32,934 nt of DNA from Nocardioides stalactiti (lineage in GTDB: Bacteria; Actinomycetota; Actinomycetes; Propionibacteriales; Nocardioidaceae): positions 1-32,934 of the forward strand of contig NZ_JACEFC010000043.1 in NCBI RefSeq assembly GCF_014180715.1, given 5' to 3'. Under the pieces are notes generated by a model. That model saw only the letters and a list, made by a program, of their open reading frames with translations. It was not told the DNA's origin and did not search any database. Positions 23,319-32,345 of the stretch are shown piece after piece. The stretch's first letter is position 1, and each line of letters begins with the position of its first letter. Both the position numbers and the translations under genes were made by a program.

Positions 23319-25697
23319 ATGGCCCGCTCCAGGACCGAAGGTCTCTCCGCGTTCAAGGTGATCTCCCACCTCGGCGTGATGCTCGTCGTCGCCGCAGTGC
23401 TCGGCGTCGTGGTGTCCGGCCTGGCGATCCCGTTCGCCGGCGTGCTCGGGTTCGCCGCTCGCAACGTGTCGGAGTCGATCGACGAGCTCCCCCAGGAGCT
23501 CGAGACCGAGCTGCTCCCCCAGCGCACCGAGATCCTCGACCGCAACGGCGACCAGATCGCGACGATCTACGACCAGAACCGGGTCATCGTCCCGCTGCGC
23601 CAGATCTCGCGGATCATGGTCAAGGCCATCGTCTCCATCGAGGACTACCGCTTCTACCAGCACGGCGCGCTCGACGTGAAGGGCACGATGCGCGCCCTCT
23701 TCACCAACCAAGCGGCCAACGGCGTCGTCCAGGGTGGCTCGTCGATCACCCAGCAGCTGGTCAAGCTGACCCTGCTCAACCAGGCCGACACCAAGCGCGA
23801 GCGGGCGGCCGCGACCGACGACACCTACGCCCGCAAGCTGCGCGAGCTGCGCTACGCCATCGCCCTGGAGAAGAAGTACTCCAAGGACTGGATCCTGGAG
23901 CGCTACCTCAACACCGCCTACTTCGGTGATGGCGCCTACGGCATCCAGGCCGCCGCCCAGCACTACTTCAACGTCAACGCCAGCGAGCTGACCCTGCGCC
24001 AGGGCGCGACCCTCGCGGGCATCGTCCAGAGCCCCGGCGCGTTCGACCCGACCGAGAACCCCGACCGCTCGCGCGAGCGGCGCAACGTGGTCATCGAGCG
24101 GATGGCCGAGCTGAGCGTCATCTCCGAGCGCCAGGCGGCCCGCGCCAAGGAGCGCGGCCTGGGCCTCGATGTCCAGAAGAAGGAGCGCGGCTGCGTCAAC
24201 TCGACCGCGCAGTTCTTCTGCGAGTACGTCATCGCCTGGCTCAAGCAGGACCCCAACCTCGGCGACAACCCGCGTGAACGGTGGCGGCTGATCGAGAACG
24301 GCGGCCTGACGATCACCACGTCGATCGACATGCGGATGCAGGCGGCCGCCCAGCAGTCGGTCAGCTCGCACGTCTTCCCCAAAGAAGGCGTGATCGGGGC
24401 CCTCGCGCTGGTCGAGCCGGGCACCGGCGAGGTCAAGGCGCTCGCGCAGTCACGCCCCCTCGGCAAGGCGCCTGGCGAGACGTTCCTCAACTACACGGTG
24501 CCCAAGGAGTACGGCAAGGCCAACGGCTTCCAGCCGGGCTCGACGTTCAAGACGTTCGTGCTCGCGGCAGCCGTCAACCAGGGCATCCCGCTCAACAAGA
24601 CCTACCGGGTGCCCGCGCAGGCCTTCATCCCGGAGAACGAGTTCGAGACCTGCGACGGGCCCTACCAGAGCTCGAACATCTGGGACCCGGCGAACTTCGA
24701 CTTCGAGGCGAAGGTGGTCAACCTCTACACCGGTACCCAGGGCTCGGTGAACACGTTCTTCGCCGAGCTGGAGAAGGAGACCGGGCTGTGCGAGCCCTAC
24801 AACCTCGCTCGCCGGCTGGGCATCAGGCTGACCGACCCCGCGCGCGAGATGGTGCCGTCGTTCACGCTCGGCATCCCTGACACCAGCCCGCTCGAGCTCG
24901 CCGAGGCCTACGCCTCCTTCGCCGCCCGCGGCAAGCACTGCGACGCCCTGCCGGTGACGAAGATCGAGGACAACCAGGGCAACCTGCTCAAGCAGTACGA
25001 GCCCAAGTGCACCCAGGAGCTGCCCGGTCCGGTCGCGGACGCCGTCAACGACGTCCTCGAGGGCGTCCTCCAGCCGGGCGGCTTCGGCCAGTACCTCTAC
25101 CCCGGGCAGCAGTCGGCCGGCAAGACCGGGACCTCGACCTCCAACCGATCGGTGTGGTTCGCCGGCTACACGCCCAACCTCGCCGGAGCCGCTGTCGTGG
25201 CCGGCATCAACTCCGTCGGCGACCCGGAGTCGCTCGACGGCAAGACCATCGGCGGCGTCACCTACTACTCGACCTCCGGGTCGGCGACCGCAGGCCCGAT
25301 CTGGGGTGACGCGTTCAAGGCGATCGCGCCGTTCCTCGACGACGAGCTGTTCACCGACCCGTCCGCCGAGGACATCCGCGGCGTGCTGGTGCCAGTGCCG
25401 CCCGTCGCCGGCATGAGCGTCGAGACGGCGACCTCCACCCTGGAAGCGGCCGGGTTCACCGTGTCCAACGGCGGCTACGTCCCCTCCCGCGGCGTCGACG
25501 AGGGCCTGGTCGCCTACTCCTACCCCGGCGGCGGCTCCGAGGCCGGCTCGGGCGACACGATCACGCTCTACATCTCCGACGGCCCACCGCCGCCGAAGAA
25601 GAACGACGACCGCAACGGCGGTCGCGGCGACAACGGTGGTCGCGGCAACAACGGTGGACGCGGCGGCCGCGGCAACAACGGTCGCGGCAACGGCTGA
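23319..25697 (+). CDS. ponA2: Class A penicillin-binding protein with PASTA domain, PonA2-like
   Basis: A 792-residue bifunctional peptidoglycan synthase. A short cytoplasmic start and one membrane helix (about 20-45) are followed by a GT51 glycosyltransferase domain: ILDRNGDQIATIY, IEDYRFYQHGALDVKG with the catalytic Glu at about 108, and GGSSITQQLVK. The transpeptidase has SxxK as STFK (Ser408), SVN at about 476 and KTGTS at 602. One PASTA domain (about 690-755) is followed by a low-complexity Gly/Asn/Arg/Asp tail of about 35 residues. PonA2 of mycobacteria also has a single PASTA domain and the same neighbours. ATG at 23319. The 3' end is 11 bp from the convergent YqeY stop. Confidence 0.95.
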   Translation: MARSRTEGLSAFKVISHLGVMLVVAAVLGVVVSGLAIPFAGVLGFAARNVSESIDELPQELETELLPQRTEILDRNGDQIATIYDQNRVIVPLRQISRIMVKAIVSIEDYRFYQHGALDVKGTMRALFTNQAANGVVQGGSSITQQLVKLTLLNQADTKRERAAATDDTYARKLRELRYAIALEKKYSKDWILERYLNTAYFGDGAYGIQAAAQHYFNVNASELTLRQGATLAGIVQSPGAFDPTENPDRSRERRNVVIERMAELSVISERQAARAKERGLGLDVQKKERGCVNSTAQFFCEYVIAWLKQDPNLGDNPRERWRLIENGGLTITTSIDMRMQAAAQQSVSSHVFPKEGVIGALALVEPGTGEVKALAQSRPLGKAPGETFLNYTVPKEYGKANGFQPGSTFKTFVLAAAVNQGIPLNKTYRVPAQAFIPENEFETCDGPYQSSNIWDPANFDFEAKVVNLYTGTQGSVNTFFAELEKETGLCEPYNLARRLGIRLTDPAREMVPSFTLGIPDTSPLELAEAYASFAARGKHCDALPVTKIEDNQGNLLKQYEPKCTQELPGPVADAVNDVLEGVLQPGGFGQYLYPGQQSAGKTGTSTSNRSVWFAGYTPNLAGAAVVAGINSVGDPESLDGKTIGGVTYYSTSGSATAGPIWGDAFKAIAPFLDDELFTDPSAEDIRGVLVPVPPVAGMSVETATSTLEAAGFTVSNGGYVPSRGVDEGLVAYSYPGGGSEAGSGDTITLYISDGPPPPKKNDDRNGGRGDNGGRGNNGGRGGRGNNGRGNG

Positions 25698-25708
25698 CCC
25701 GGGCGGAC

Positions 25709-26167
25709 TCAGCCGAGCTGGCGGCGAACCTCCGCTGCCACGGCGGCGCCGTCGGCGCGGCCCTTGACCTGCGGCGAGACGATGCCCATGACCTGGCCCA
25801 TCGCCTTGGGCCCGGCCCCGGCGGCACCGGCCTTCTCGACCGCGGCGGTGACGATCTCCGCGATCTCCTCCGGGCTGAGCTGGGCCGGCAGGTAGTCGGC
25901 GATCACGGCGGACTCGGCGCGCTCCTTGGCGGCCATCTCGGGTCGGTCGCCGTCCTCGAATGCCACCGCGGCCTCGCGGCGCTTCTTGGCCTCGGTCGCG
26001 AGCACGCTGAGCATCTCCTCGTCGGTGAGCTCCTTGGCCACCGATCCCGAGACCTCGGCGTTGGTCACGGCGGTCAGGATCATCCGGATCGTGGAGGAGC
26101 GGACGTCGTCACGCGCCTTGATGGCCGAGGTGAGGTCGGCGCGCAGACGGTCCTTCAACGTGTTCAT
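25709..26167 (-). CDS. GatB/YqeY domain protein
   Basis: A 152-residue stand-alone YqeY protein: MNTLKDRLRADLTSAIKARD at the start, a KKRREAAVAFEDGDRPE segment, IADYLPAQLS, and GPKAMGQVMGIVSPQVKGRADG at the end, all conserved in this family. The fold is the tRNA-binding tail domain of GatB, and an amidotransferase-related tRNA role is suspected but unproven. ATG at 26167 is set by the family start; the open frame extends upstream without support. It is convergent with ponA2 and its start lies 26 bp from the divergent phosphoesterase gene. Confidence 0.92.
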   Translation of the reverse strand: MNTLKDRLRADLTSAIKARDDVRSSTIRMILTAVTNAEVSGSVAKELTDEEMLSVLATEAKKRREAAVAFEDGDRPEMAAKERAESAVIADYLPAQLSPEEIAEIVTAAVEKAGAAGAGPKAMGQVMGIVSPQVKGRADGAAVAAEVRRQLG

Positions 26168-26193
26168 GTCGACGATTCTGGCAGGCTGGCCAT

Positions 26194-27165
26194 GTGGCGC
26201 CCTCACGCATTCCCGGACGCGGGCTCGTGCGCGCCCTGGCACCCGTGCTCGGCACCGGCGTGCTGGCCGGCGCAGCCGCGACGTCGTACGCGATGTGGGA
26301 GGCGCGGCAGTACACACTGCGCCGGATCGACGTCCCGCTGCTGCCCGCCGGGATGCGGCCGTTGCGGGTCCTGCACCTGAGCGACATCCACATGACGCCG
26401 GGACAGAAGCGCAAGCAGGAGTGGCTGCGCGGGCTGGCCTCGCTCGAGCCCGACCTGGTCATCGACACCGGGGACAACCTGGCGCACCGTGACGCCGTCC
26501 CCGTGGTCCTCGACAGCCTCGGTGCCCTCCTCGACCGGCCGGGCGTCTTCGTCCACGGCTCCAACGACTACTTCGAGCCCGGCTTCCGCAACCCGTTCAG
26601 CTATCTGACGCCGGACACCGGGAAGCGCTACACGCAGGTGCCGGCGCTGCCCTGGGGCGACCTCTCGGCCGGAATGTCCGGCGCCGGGTGGCTCGACCTG
26701 ACCAACCGCACCTCCGCCCTCGTGGTCGGCGAGACCCGGATCTCCTTCGCCGGTGTCGACGACCCGCACTTGGAGTACGACGACCTCCCGGCCGTCGCCG
26801 GGCCGGCCGACCCGAGCGCCGACGTGCGCCTGGCGGTCGCCCACGCGCCGTACCTGCGGGTCCTCGACCAGTTCGCGGGGGACGGCTACGACGCGATCAT
26901 CGCCGGGCACACCCACGGCGGCCAGGTGTGCCTGCCGTACCTCTCCCACCTCCAGCGACCCGGTCGCGCGCTGGCCACCAACTGCGACCTCGAACCCGCC
27001 CGTGCCCGGGGCCTGCACCGGCACCCGGCGGACTCGCGGCCCGGCGACCCGGGGTCGGCCTGGATGCACGTGTCCGCGGGCCTCGGGACCAGCCCCTATG
27101 CCCGGATCCGCGTCGCCTGCCGGCCGGAGGCCACCCTGCTCACGCTGGTGCCCTCCCCCTCGTAG
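26194..27165 (+). CDS. Calcineurin-like metallophosphoesterase (Rv3683-like)
   Basis: A 323-residue membrane-anchored phosphoesterase. A hydrophobic segment at about 12-34 is followed by the metal-binding motifs in order: LSDIH (62-66), DTGDN (91-95), GSND (122-125; the usual GNHE/D has Ser-Asn here), HAP (about 215) and GHTHGGQ (about 239-245). This is the YkuE/YaeI-like set. The GTG at 26194 is the best in-frame start. The gene follows ponA2 and YqeY as in other actinobacteria, where such enzymes are thought to act on lipids or cell-wall intermediates. Substrate unknown. A tRNA gene follows downstream. Confidence 0.9.
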   Translation: MAPSRIPGRGLVRALAPVLGTGVLAGAAATSYAMWEARQYTLRRIDVPLLPAGMRPLRVLHLSDIHMTPGQKRKQEWLRGLASLEPDLVIDTGDNLAHRDAVPVVLDSLGALLDRPGVFVHGSNDYFEPGFRNPFSYLTPDTGKRYTQVPALPWGDLSAGMSGAGWLDLTNRTSALVVGETRISFAGVDDPHLEYDDLPAVAGPADPSADVRLAVAHAPYLRVLDQFAGDGYDAIIAGHTHGGQVCLPYLSHLQRPGRALATNCDLEPARARGLHRHPADSRPGDPGSAWMHVSAGLGTSPYARIRVACRPEATLLTLVPSPS

Positions 27166-27220
27166 GGGGCTGACCCCGTTCGGAGGCCGGTCCGATTCGG
27201 TCGCCAGGGAGCCGCTCCGG

Positions 27221-27226
27221 TATGCT
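27221..27226 (+). promoter_or_regulatory. Possible -10 element for tRNA-Pro
   Basis: TATGCT lies about 68 bp before the tRNA. A TTCGGT at 27196-27201 is a weak -35 with a long 19-bp spacer. A GGAGCCGCTCCGG direct repeat (about 27209 and 27242) flanks the start region. Support is modest. Confidence 0.35.
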
Positions 27227-27293
27227 CCCCTGCTTGTGAGCGGAGCCGCTCCGGACGCCTGATCCGTCGGGTTCCGGGAGGCATCGCGAGCGG

Positions 27294-27370
<77 letters not shown>

Positions 27371-27378
27371 GGTGAGAT

Positions 27379-27414
27379 GACGAAGGACCCCCGCATGAGC
27401 GGGGGTCCTTCGTC
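27379..27414. terminator. Strong bidirectional hairpin terminator
   Basis: GACGAAGGACCCCCGC (27379-27394) pairs perfectly over 16 bp with 27399-27414 across an ATGA loop. On the plus strand GTTCTT follows, so it can end the tRNA transcript; on the minus strand it can end the RTX operon, whose stop is at 27427. Confidence 0.85.
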
Positions 27415-27426
27415 GTTCTTCTCGGG

Positions 27427-29661
27427 CTAGTTCACCGCCTCGCAGTTGATCGGCGTCTCGACGTTGGAGCAGACGTCACCCGTGCCGGGCCCGCCGTCGC
27501 CGAGGTCGCTGCCGGATCCTCCGTCGAGGGTGTCGTTACCACCCTCGCCGTAGAGGAAGTCGTGGTTGTCGCCGCCCGAGATGACGTCGCTGCCTTCCCC
27601 GCCGCGCAGGATGTTGGCGTACAGGCTGCCGGTGATGGTGTCGTTGCCACCGCCGCCGGTCACGTTCTCGATGTCGTCCTTGACGGTGTCGTTCTCGCCC
27701 GCCTCGCCGTCACCGCCGTTGGTGGTGCTGAGGACGACCTTCACGGCAGCGATCCGGTCGCCGTAGTCGATCGTGTCCTGCCCGCTGCCCCCGATGAACT
27801 TGTCGGCGCCGTCCTTGAAGCCCGCGGCTCCGAACACGTCGCTCGCCTCGCCTCCGTCGATGGTGTCGTTGCCGCCCAGTCCCTCGAGGTAGTCCTCGCC
27901 GTGGAGCGCCGAGATCTTGTTGACCGCGTTGTTCCCCACCAGGTAGTCGTCGAACTGCGTCCCCTCGATGTTCTCGATGTCGGCCTGGACCCAGTCGCCC
28001 TCGCTCGGCGCGCCGTCGCCGGCCGTGCCGTTGAGCGTGACGGTCACGCCGACGAGACGGTCGGCGTAGGACACCGTGTCGGAGCCGGCACCGCCGATCA
28101 GGACGTCCCCGCCGAGCTGGCCGTTGAGCACGTCCGCGCCACCGTTGCCGCGCAGCTCGTCGTTGCCCGATCCGCCCAGGAGCGTGTTGGCTCCGCCACT
28201 GCCGGAGATCTGGTCATTCCCCGAGCCACCCTGGACCTCCTCGACGTCGGACTTGACGTTGTCGACGTCGCCGGCCGGACCGTCGTTGGCCACGTTGTCG
28301 AGCGAGATCACCAGGTTCGCGCTCTCGCCTGCGTAGGTGGCACGGTCCTTGCCGCCACCGCCGCTGACCACGTCCTTGTCGCTGCCCGTGGGGTTCACGG
28401 CCTGAGGCGCGAGGAGGTCGTTGCCACCGCCGCCGGAGAGGGTGTCGTTGCCGCCGAGGCCCCTGAGCTCGTTGGCCTTGGTGTTGCCGGTCAGCTTGTC
28501 GGCGAAGCTCGTGCCCTCGATGTTCTCGACGTCGGTGGCGACCTTGTCCTTCTGCCCGGCGTAGCCGTCGTCCGCGGCACCGTCGAGGTCGACCGTCACC
28601 GGCGTGGTCGCGTAGTCCTCGGTCGAGAAGTCGAACTCGACGTAGCCGGAGTAGACGACCGTGTCGGTGTCGACGCCGCCGATGATCTGCTTGCCGGTGC
28701 CCTTGTAGGCGATCAGCGTGTCGCTGCCGAGGCCGCCGTCCATCGTCGAGCCGTTGCCCTCGGCGAACAGCAGGTCGTTGCCGTTGTCACCGCGGAGGAC
28801 GTCGGCACCGCCCCCGCCCACGATCCAGTCGGCTGAGACGCTGCCGGTGATCAGGTCGTTGCCGGCACCGCCGACGGCACGTTCGATCTGGGAGTAGGTG
28901 TCCACCTGCGCACCGGCGCCGACCTCGGCGGTCTGCGCGCCCATGTCGATATCGAGCGAGACGCTGGCGGGGACGTCGTACTCGATGCTGTCGAGGCCGG
29001 ACTGGCCCTGCACGAAGTCGGAGGCGCCGAGCGATCCGTAGAAGATGTCGTTGCCGCCACCGGCGAAGAACTTCTGCGCCGCGCCGTTGCCGCGGAAGGT
29101 GTCGTCACCCTCGCCGCCGTGGAACGTCTCGATGTCGTTGAAGAGGTAGTCCTCCTCGCCGGCCTCGCCGTCATCGTCCTGGCCGTTGAGGCTGAGGTTC
29201 ACCGGGAAGTCGCGCGCGTTGTAGGACACGGAGTCGATGCCACCCCCGCCGTGGACGAAGTCCTTGCCGTGGCCCACCTGGTAGTAGTCGTCACCGAGGC
29301 CGAGGAAGAGCTCGCCGTCGACCTGGGTCGCGTCGGCGAAGACCGTGTCCGGCCCGCTGCCACCGGTGAGCTCCCAGAACTCCATCCCCGCGAGCGGGCA
29401 GTCGACGACGTTGGCGCTGACCTGCGTGCACGGCGCCCCGCTGGTCAGGGTCATGCCTTTGCTGCCGACGACCCTGAACGACGCGCCCTGGTCGATCACG
29501 CTGACCGTGGCACCTGCGTTGTCGTTGACGTGGATCAGCACGCCGCCCGCGTCGTACAGGAGCGTCCCGCTCACCGCGTACGCCGCCGGTGACGGCATCG
29601 CCGCCACGCCGGCCGCTGCCAGAAGACCGGCAGCCATGCCCGTCCACATGATTCGTCTCAT
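27427..29661 (-). CDS. Secreted RTX-type calcium-binding repeat protein (paralogue 1)
   Basis: A 744-residue exported protein made almost wholly of RTX nonapeptides (GGxGxDxLx), for example GGGGNDTLSGGGGNDLL and GGSGNDELRGNGGAD. A Sec signal (MRRIMWTG... AAYA) is cleaved at about residue 29. Six longer modules are seen, each with a beta strand V-x-V-x-L-D-x-x-x-x-DG then ED-x-V-x-x-DIE-x-x-x-GG-x-GND. A Cys pair follows the signal (GAPCTQ, VDCPLAG) and another ends the protein (DVCSN, NCEAVN). No catalytic domain is visible. I chose the ATG at 29661 over one 15 bases upstream because the same GGGG-spacing start context occurs in the paralogue. Role probably Ca2+-stabilised surface or matrix structure (inference). 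Confidence 0.86.
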   Translation of the reverse strand: MRRIMWTGMAAGLLAAAGVAAMPSPAAYAVSGTLLYDAGGVLIHVNDNAGATVSVIDQGASFRVVGSKGMTLTSGAPCTQVSANVVDCPLAGMEFWELTGGSGPDTVFADATQVDGELFLGLGDDYYQVGHGKDFVHGGGGIDSVSYNARDFPVNLSLNGQDDDGEAGEEDYLFNDIETFHGGEGDDTFRGNGAAQKFFAGGGNDIFYGSLGASDFVQGQSGLDSIEYDVPASVSLDIDMGAQTAEVGAGAQVDTYSQIERAVGGAGNDLITGSVSADWIVGGGGADVLRGDNGNDLLFAEGNGSTMDGGLGSDTLIAYKGTGKQIIGGVDTDTVVYSGYVEFDFSTEDYATTPVTVDLDGAADDGYAGQKDKVATDVENIEGTSFADKLTGNTKANELRGLGGNDTLSGGGGNDLLAPQAVNPTGSDKDVVSGGGGKDRATYAGESANLVISLDNVANDGPAGDVDNVKSDVEEVQGGSGNDQISGSGGANTLLGGSGNDELRGNGGADVLNGQLGGDVLIGGAGSDTVSYADRLVGVTVTLNGTAGDGAPSEGDWVQADIENIEGTQFDDYLVGNNAVNKISALHGEDYLEGLGGNDTIDGGEASDVFGAAGFKDGADKFIGGSGQDTIDYGDRIAAVKVVLSTTNGGDGEAGENDTVKDDIENVTGGGGNDTITGSLYANILRGGEGSDVISGGDNHDFLYGEGGNDTLDGGSGSDLGDGGPGTGDVCSNVETPINCEAVN

Positions 29662-29692
29662 CGTTCGTTGCCCCATTCGTTTGTTGGAATTC

Positions 29693-32179
29693 TCAGGAGA
29701 AGTGCTCGCAGTTGACCGTCGACTCCGCGGTCAGGCACCGGTCGTGCGGGCCGGAGCCACCGTCGACGAAGTCGGTGTCACCCTCGCCCTCGATGAGGTC
29801 GTTGCCGCCCTCGCCGTACAGGTTGTCGTTGCCGTGACCGCCGAAGATGTTGTCCTCGCCGGCGCCGCCGTGGACGGTGCTGTCGAGGTGGTTGGCGATG
29901 ACGAAGTCGTCGCCGGAGCCGGCGACGAGGTTCTCGATGTCGAGACGGATCTGGTCCTTCTCGTCGGTCTCACCGTCCAGGGCCAGGTCGTCGACGGAGA
30001 GGAACACGTCGGCGGTCCGGTCGCCGTAGTCGACCGTGTCGCTCCCCGTGCCACCGATCATCTCGTCGGAGCCGTAGCCCGGGTCGAGCCAGTCGGCACC
30101 CGTACCCCCGGTGAGGACGTCGTCGCCGTCGTTGCCGACCAGCGTGTTGTCGCTGGCGCCGCCCGTGAGCAGGTCGTTCCCGCTGCCCCCGATGAGGGTC
30201 TCGACGTCGGTAGCGACCAGGTCGTTCTCCCCCGACTCCCCGTCGCCGGCGCTGCCGTTGATCGTCACCTTGAGCGCACCGGTCCGCTGGCCGTAGTCGA
30301 CGGTGTCGACCCCAGGTCCGCCGTAGATCTTGTCGGCACCGTCCTTGGCCACGCCGGCGCGGACGCCGTCGTCGCCGTTGCCCAGGTCGATCACGTCGTT
30401 CCCGGCGCCGCCGACCACTTGGTCGTGCCCCGCCCCGCCGAAGATCTTGTTGGCCAGGCTCGATCCGAACAGGTCGTCATTGCCCGAGCCGGCAATGATG
30501 ACTTCCACGTCGGTCTGGACGTTGTCGTCCTCCGTGGACTCCCCGTCGCCGTCGAGGTTGTCGAGCGTGACCTGCAGGTCGGCCGTGCGGTCGGCGTAGG
30601 TCACCGTGTCGATGCCCGTGCCGCCGCTCATGAGGTCCGCGCCACCCTGACCGTCGAGGGTGTCGACACCCCCGAGCCCGCGCAGCACGTCGGCGCCGTC
30701 GCCTCCCAGGAGGAGGTTGGCCGCACCGCCACCGGCCAGCGAGTCGTCGCCGGAACCGCCCTGCACCTGCTCCACGTCGCTCTTGACGTTGTCGAGCTCA
30801 CCCAGCTTGCCGTCGTCGGCCTGGTTGTCGATCGAGACGTCGAGATCGTCGGTCTCCGTGGCGTAGGAGACCAGGTCCGTCCCGGCGCCACCGCTGACGA
30901 CGTCGTTGTCGGACCCGATGCCGGACACCCGCTGCGGAAGGAGAACGTCGGCTCCCCCTGCTCCGTTGAGGGTGTCGTTGCCTCCCAGGCCGTGCAGCGC
31001 GTTCGCCCCGGTCGACCCCGTCAGCTTGTCGGCGAACCTGGTCCCCGCCACGTTCTCGACGTCCGTGCGCACGTTGTCCTTCTGCCCGGCGGAGCCGTCG
31101 TCGGCGGCCCCGTTGATGCTGACCACCACGGGCGCCTGGGAGAGCACGAACCCGTCGGCGTCGCTGTAGCCCTCGTAGGAGACGAGGTCCGTGCCCGGAC
31201 CGCCGATCAGCTGCTTGCCCGTGCCGGCCCACGCGTGGAGGGTGTCGTCCCCGGACCCGCCGTCCATCGTGGACATCACCCCGGTCGTGTAGAGGATGTC
31301 GGCCCCACCCGCGCCGACGAGGACGTCCTTGCCGGAGTTGCCGAGCAGCACGTTGTCGTCACCGTCTCCGGTGAGCGTGTCGGCTCCCACCCCACCGCGC
31401 AGCACCTCGAGGTCGAGGAGGTTGTCGTTCTGACCCGCCGGTCCGTCGTTCGCGGTCGCGTCCAGCGACAGGTTCAACGGCGCTGTGTAGTTGACCGGGT
31501 AGCGCATCTCATCGACGCCGTCCCCACCCTGGAAGACATCACCCGCGCCCGCCGAGGGGTAGAACCGGTCGTCTCCTCCGCCCCCGTAGAACGACTCGGC
31601 GCTGGCGTCGCCCTCGAACCAGTCGTCACCTGAGCCCCCGACCACCGACTCGACGTCGGAACGCACGTTGTCGAACTCATCCCCTCCGCCATCGACGGCG
31701 GTGTCGTCCAGGGTCACGATGACCTGCGCGGCGCGCCCGAAGTACGAGGTCGTGTCCACCCCTTCGCCGCCCGAGATGTCGTCGCCGGCACGTCCACCCT
31801 TGAGCGTGTCGTCGCCCTGCTGGCCCTCGATCTCACCGGGGATCGTCAGCGTGGCCGCACTGAGGTTGTCGTTGTTCGGCCCGCCGAGCAGCCGGTACGA
31901 CGTGAGGCCGGCCTTGGGGCAGGTCCAGTTGAAGACGTCGATCTCGGTGCACCCGCCGCCGGGGTTGCTGATCCCCGAGATGCTGTAGACCGTGACCGCC
32001 GTGGGGGTCTCGGCAAGTTCGATCGTGGAGAGCACGACGCTGTTTCCCTGGACGGTCAGGATCCCGCCGGACACTGTGATCTCCGCGCTGAAAGGCGTGG
32101 CGTGGGCCGGGCCCGCCACCACCGCCGAAGCGGCCAGCACGGCAGCAATGAAAGTCGTCCGGGCAGTCGTCGACAGCAT
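29693..32179 (-). CDS. Secreted RTX-type calcium-binding repeat protein (paralogue 2)
   Basis: An 828-residue paralogue of the next gene, which begins 31 bp after its stop. The Sec signal ends near AHA at residue 27. Seven modules of the V-x-V-x-L/I-D...DG...ED-N-V...DVE...GG-x-GxD type alternate with RTX nonapeptides such as GGSGDDSL and GGAGNDVI, one module more than paralogue 1. Modules three and four match paralogue 1 most closely (both contain ADDG-x-AGQKD and FADKLTG). Cys pairs flank the repeats (GGGCTE, NWTCPKAG; DRCLTA, NCEHFS). ATG at 32179 has GGGG eight bases upstream; a longer frame runs antisense to the plus-strand gene at 32346 and is rejected. It is first in a two-gene operon. 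No type I secretion genes are nearby, in keeping with Sec export. Confidence 0.88.
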   Translation of the reverse strand: MLSTTARTTFIAAVLAASAVVAGPAHATPFSAEITVSGGILTVQGNSVVLSTIELAETPTAVTVYSISGISNPGGGCTEIDVFNWTCPKAGLTSYRLLGGPNNDNLSAATLTIPGEIEGQQGDDTLKGGRAGDDISGGEGVDTTSYFGRAAQVIVTLDDTAVDGGGDEFDNVRSDVESVVGGSGDDWFEGDASAESFYGGGGDDRFYPSAGAGDVFQGGDGVDEMRYPVNYTAPLNLSLDATANDGPAGQNDNLLDLEVLRGGVGADTLTGDGDDNVLLGNSGKDVLVGAGGADILYTTGVMSTMDGGSGDDTLHAWAGTGKQLIGGPGTDLVSYEGYSDADGFVLSQAPVVVSINGAADDGSAGQKDNVRTDVENVAGTRFADKLTGSTGANALHGLGGNDTLNGAGGADVLLPQRVSGIGSDNDVVSGGAGTDLVSYATETDDLDVSIDNQADDGKLGELDNVKSDVEQVQGGSGDDSLAGGGAANLLLGGDGADVLRGLGGVDTLDGQGGADLMSGGTGIDTVTYADRTADLQVTLDNLDGDGESTEDDNVQTDVEVIIAGSGNDDLFGSSLANKIFGGAGHDQVVGGAGNDVIDLGNGDDGVRAGVAKDGADKIYGGPGVDTVDYGQRTGALKVTINGSAGDGESGENDLVATDVETLIGGSGNDLLTGGASDNTLVGNDGDDVLTGGTGADWLDPGYGSDEMIGGTGSDTVDYGDRTADVFLSVDDLALDGETDEKDQIRLDIENLVAGSGDDFVIANHLDSTVHGGAGEDNIFGGHGNDNLYGEGGNDLIEGEGDTDFVDGGSGPHDRCLTAESTVNCEHFS

Positions 32180-32345
32180 CGTGCTCACCCCATGCAAGCT
32201 CGGTCCATGGCCCCCGAGCCGCACCTTGGCGATCACCCTGCCACAGGGCTCGGGCCGCGCGAATGATCCAAATGGATAGTTTCCGAGGCCGGTCGGGGGT
32301 GAGCAGTGACCACGTCGTTCGAGCCTTCGTGACAAACTGCACCCC
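32180..32345. promoter_or_regulatory. Divergent regulatory region of the RTX operon
   Basis: The 166-bp gap before the RTX operon contains an inverted pair CCCGAGCC (32213-32220) / GGCTCGGG (32247-32254) with a small inner hairpin CCCTG-CCA-CAGGG, so the leader may fold. ATCCAAATGGAT (32266-32277) is an inverted repeat with 5-bp arms and lies in the AT-richest part. These may include operator and promoter, but no clear -35/-10 pair was found. Confidence 0.35.

Noticed and set aside
27562..31633. Long plus-strand frames opposite the RTX genes
   Set aside because: Their regular Val/Ala/Asp pattern is just the complement of the RTX repeats.
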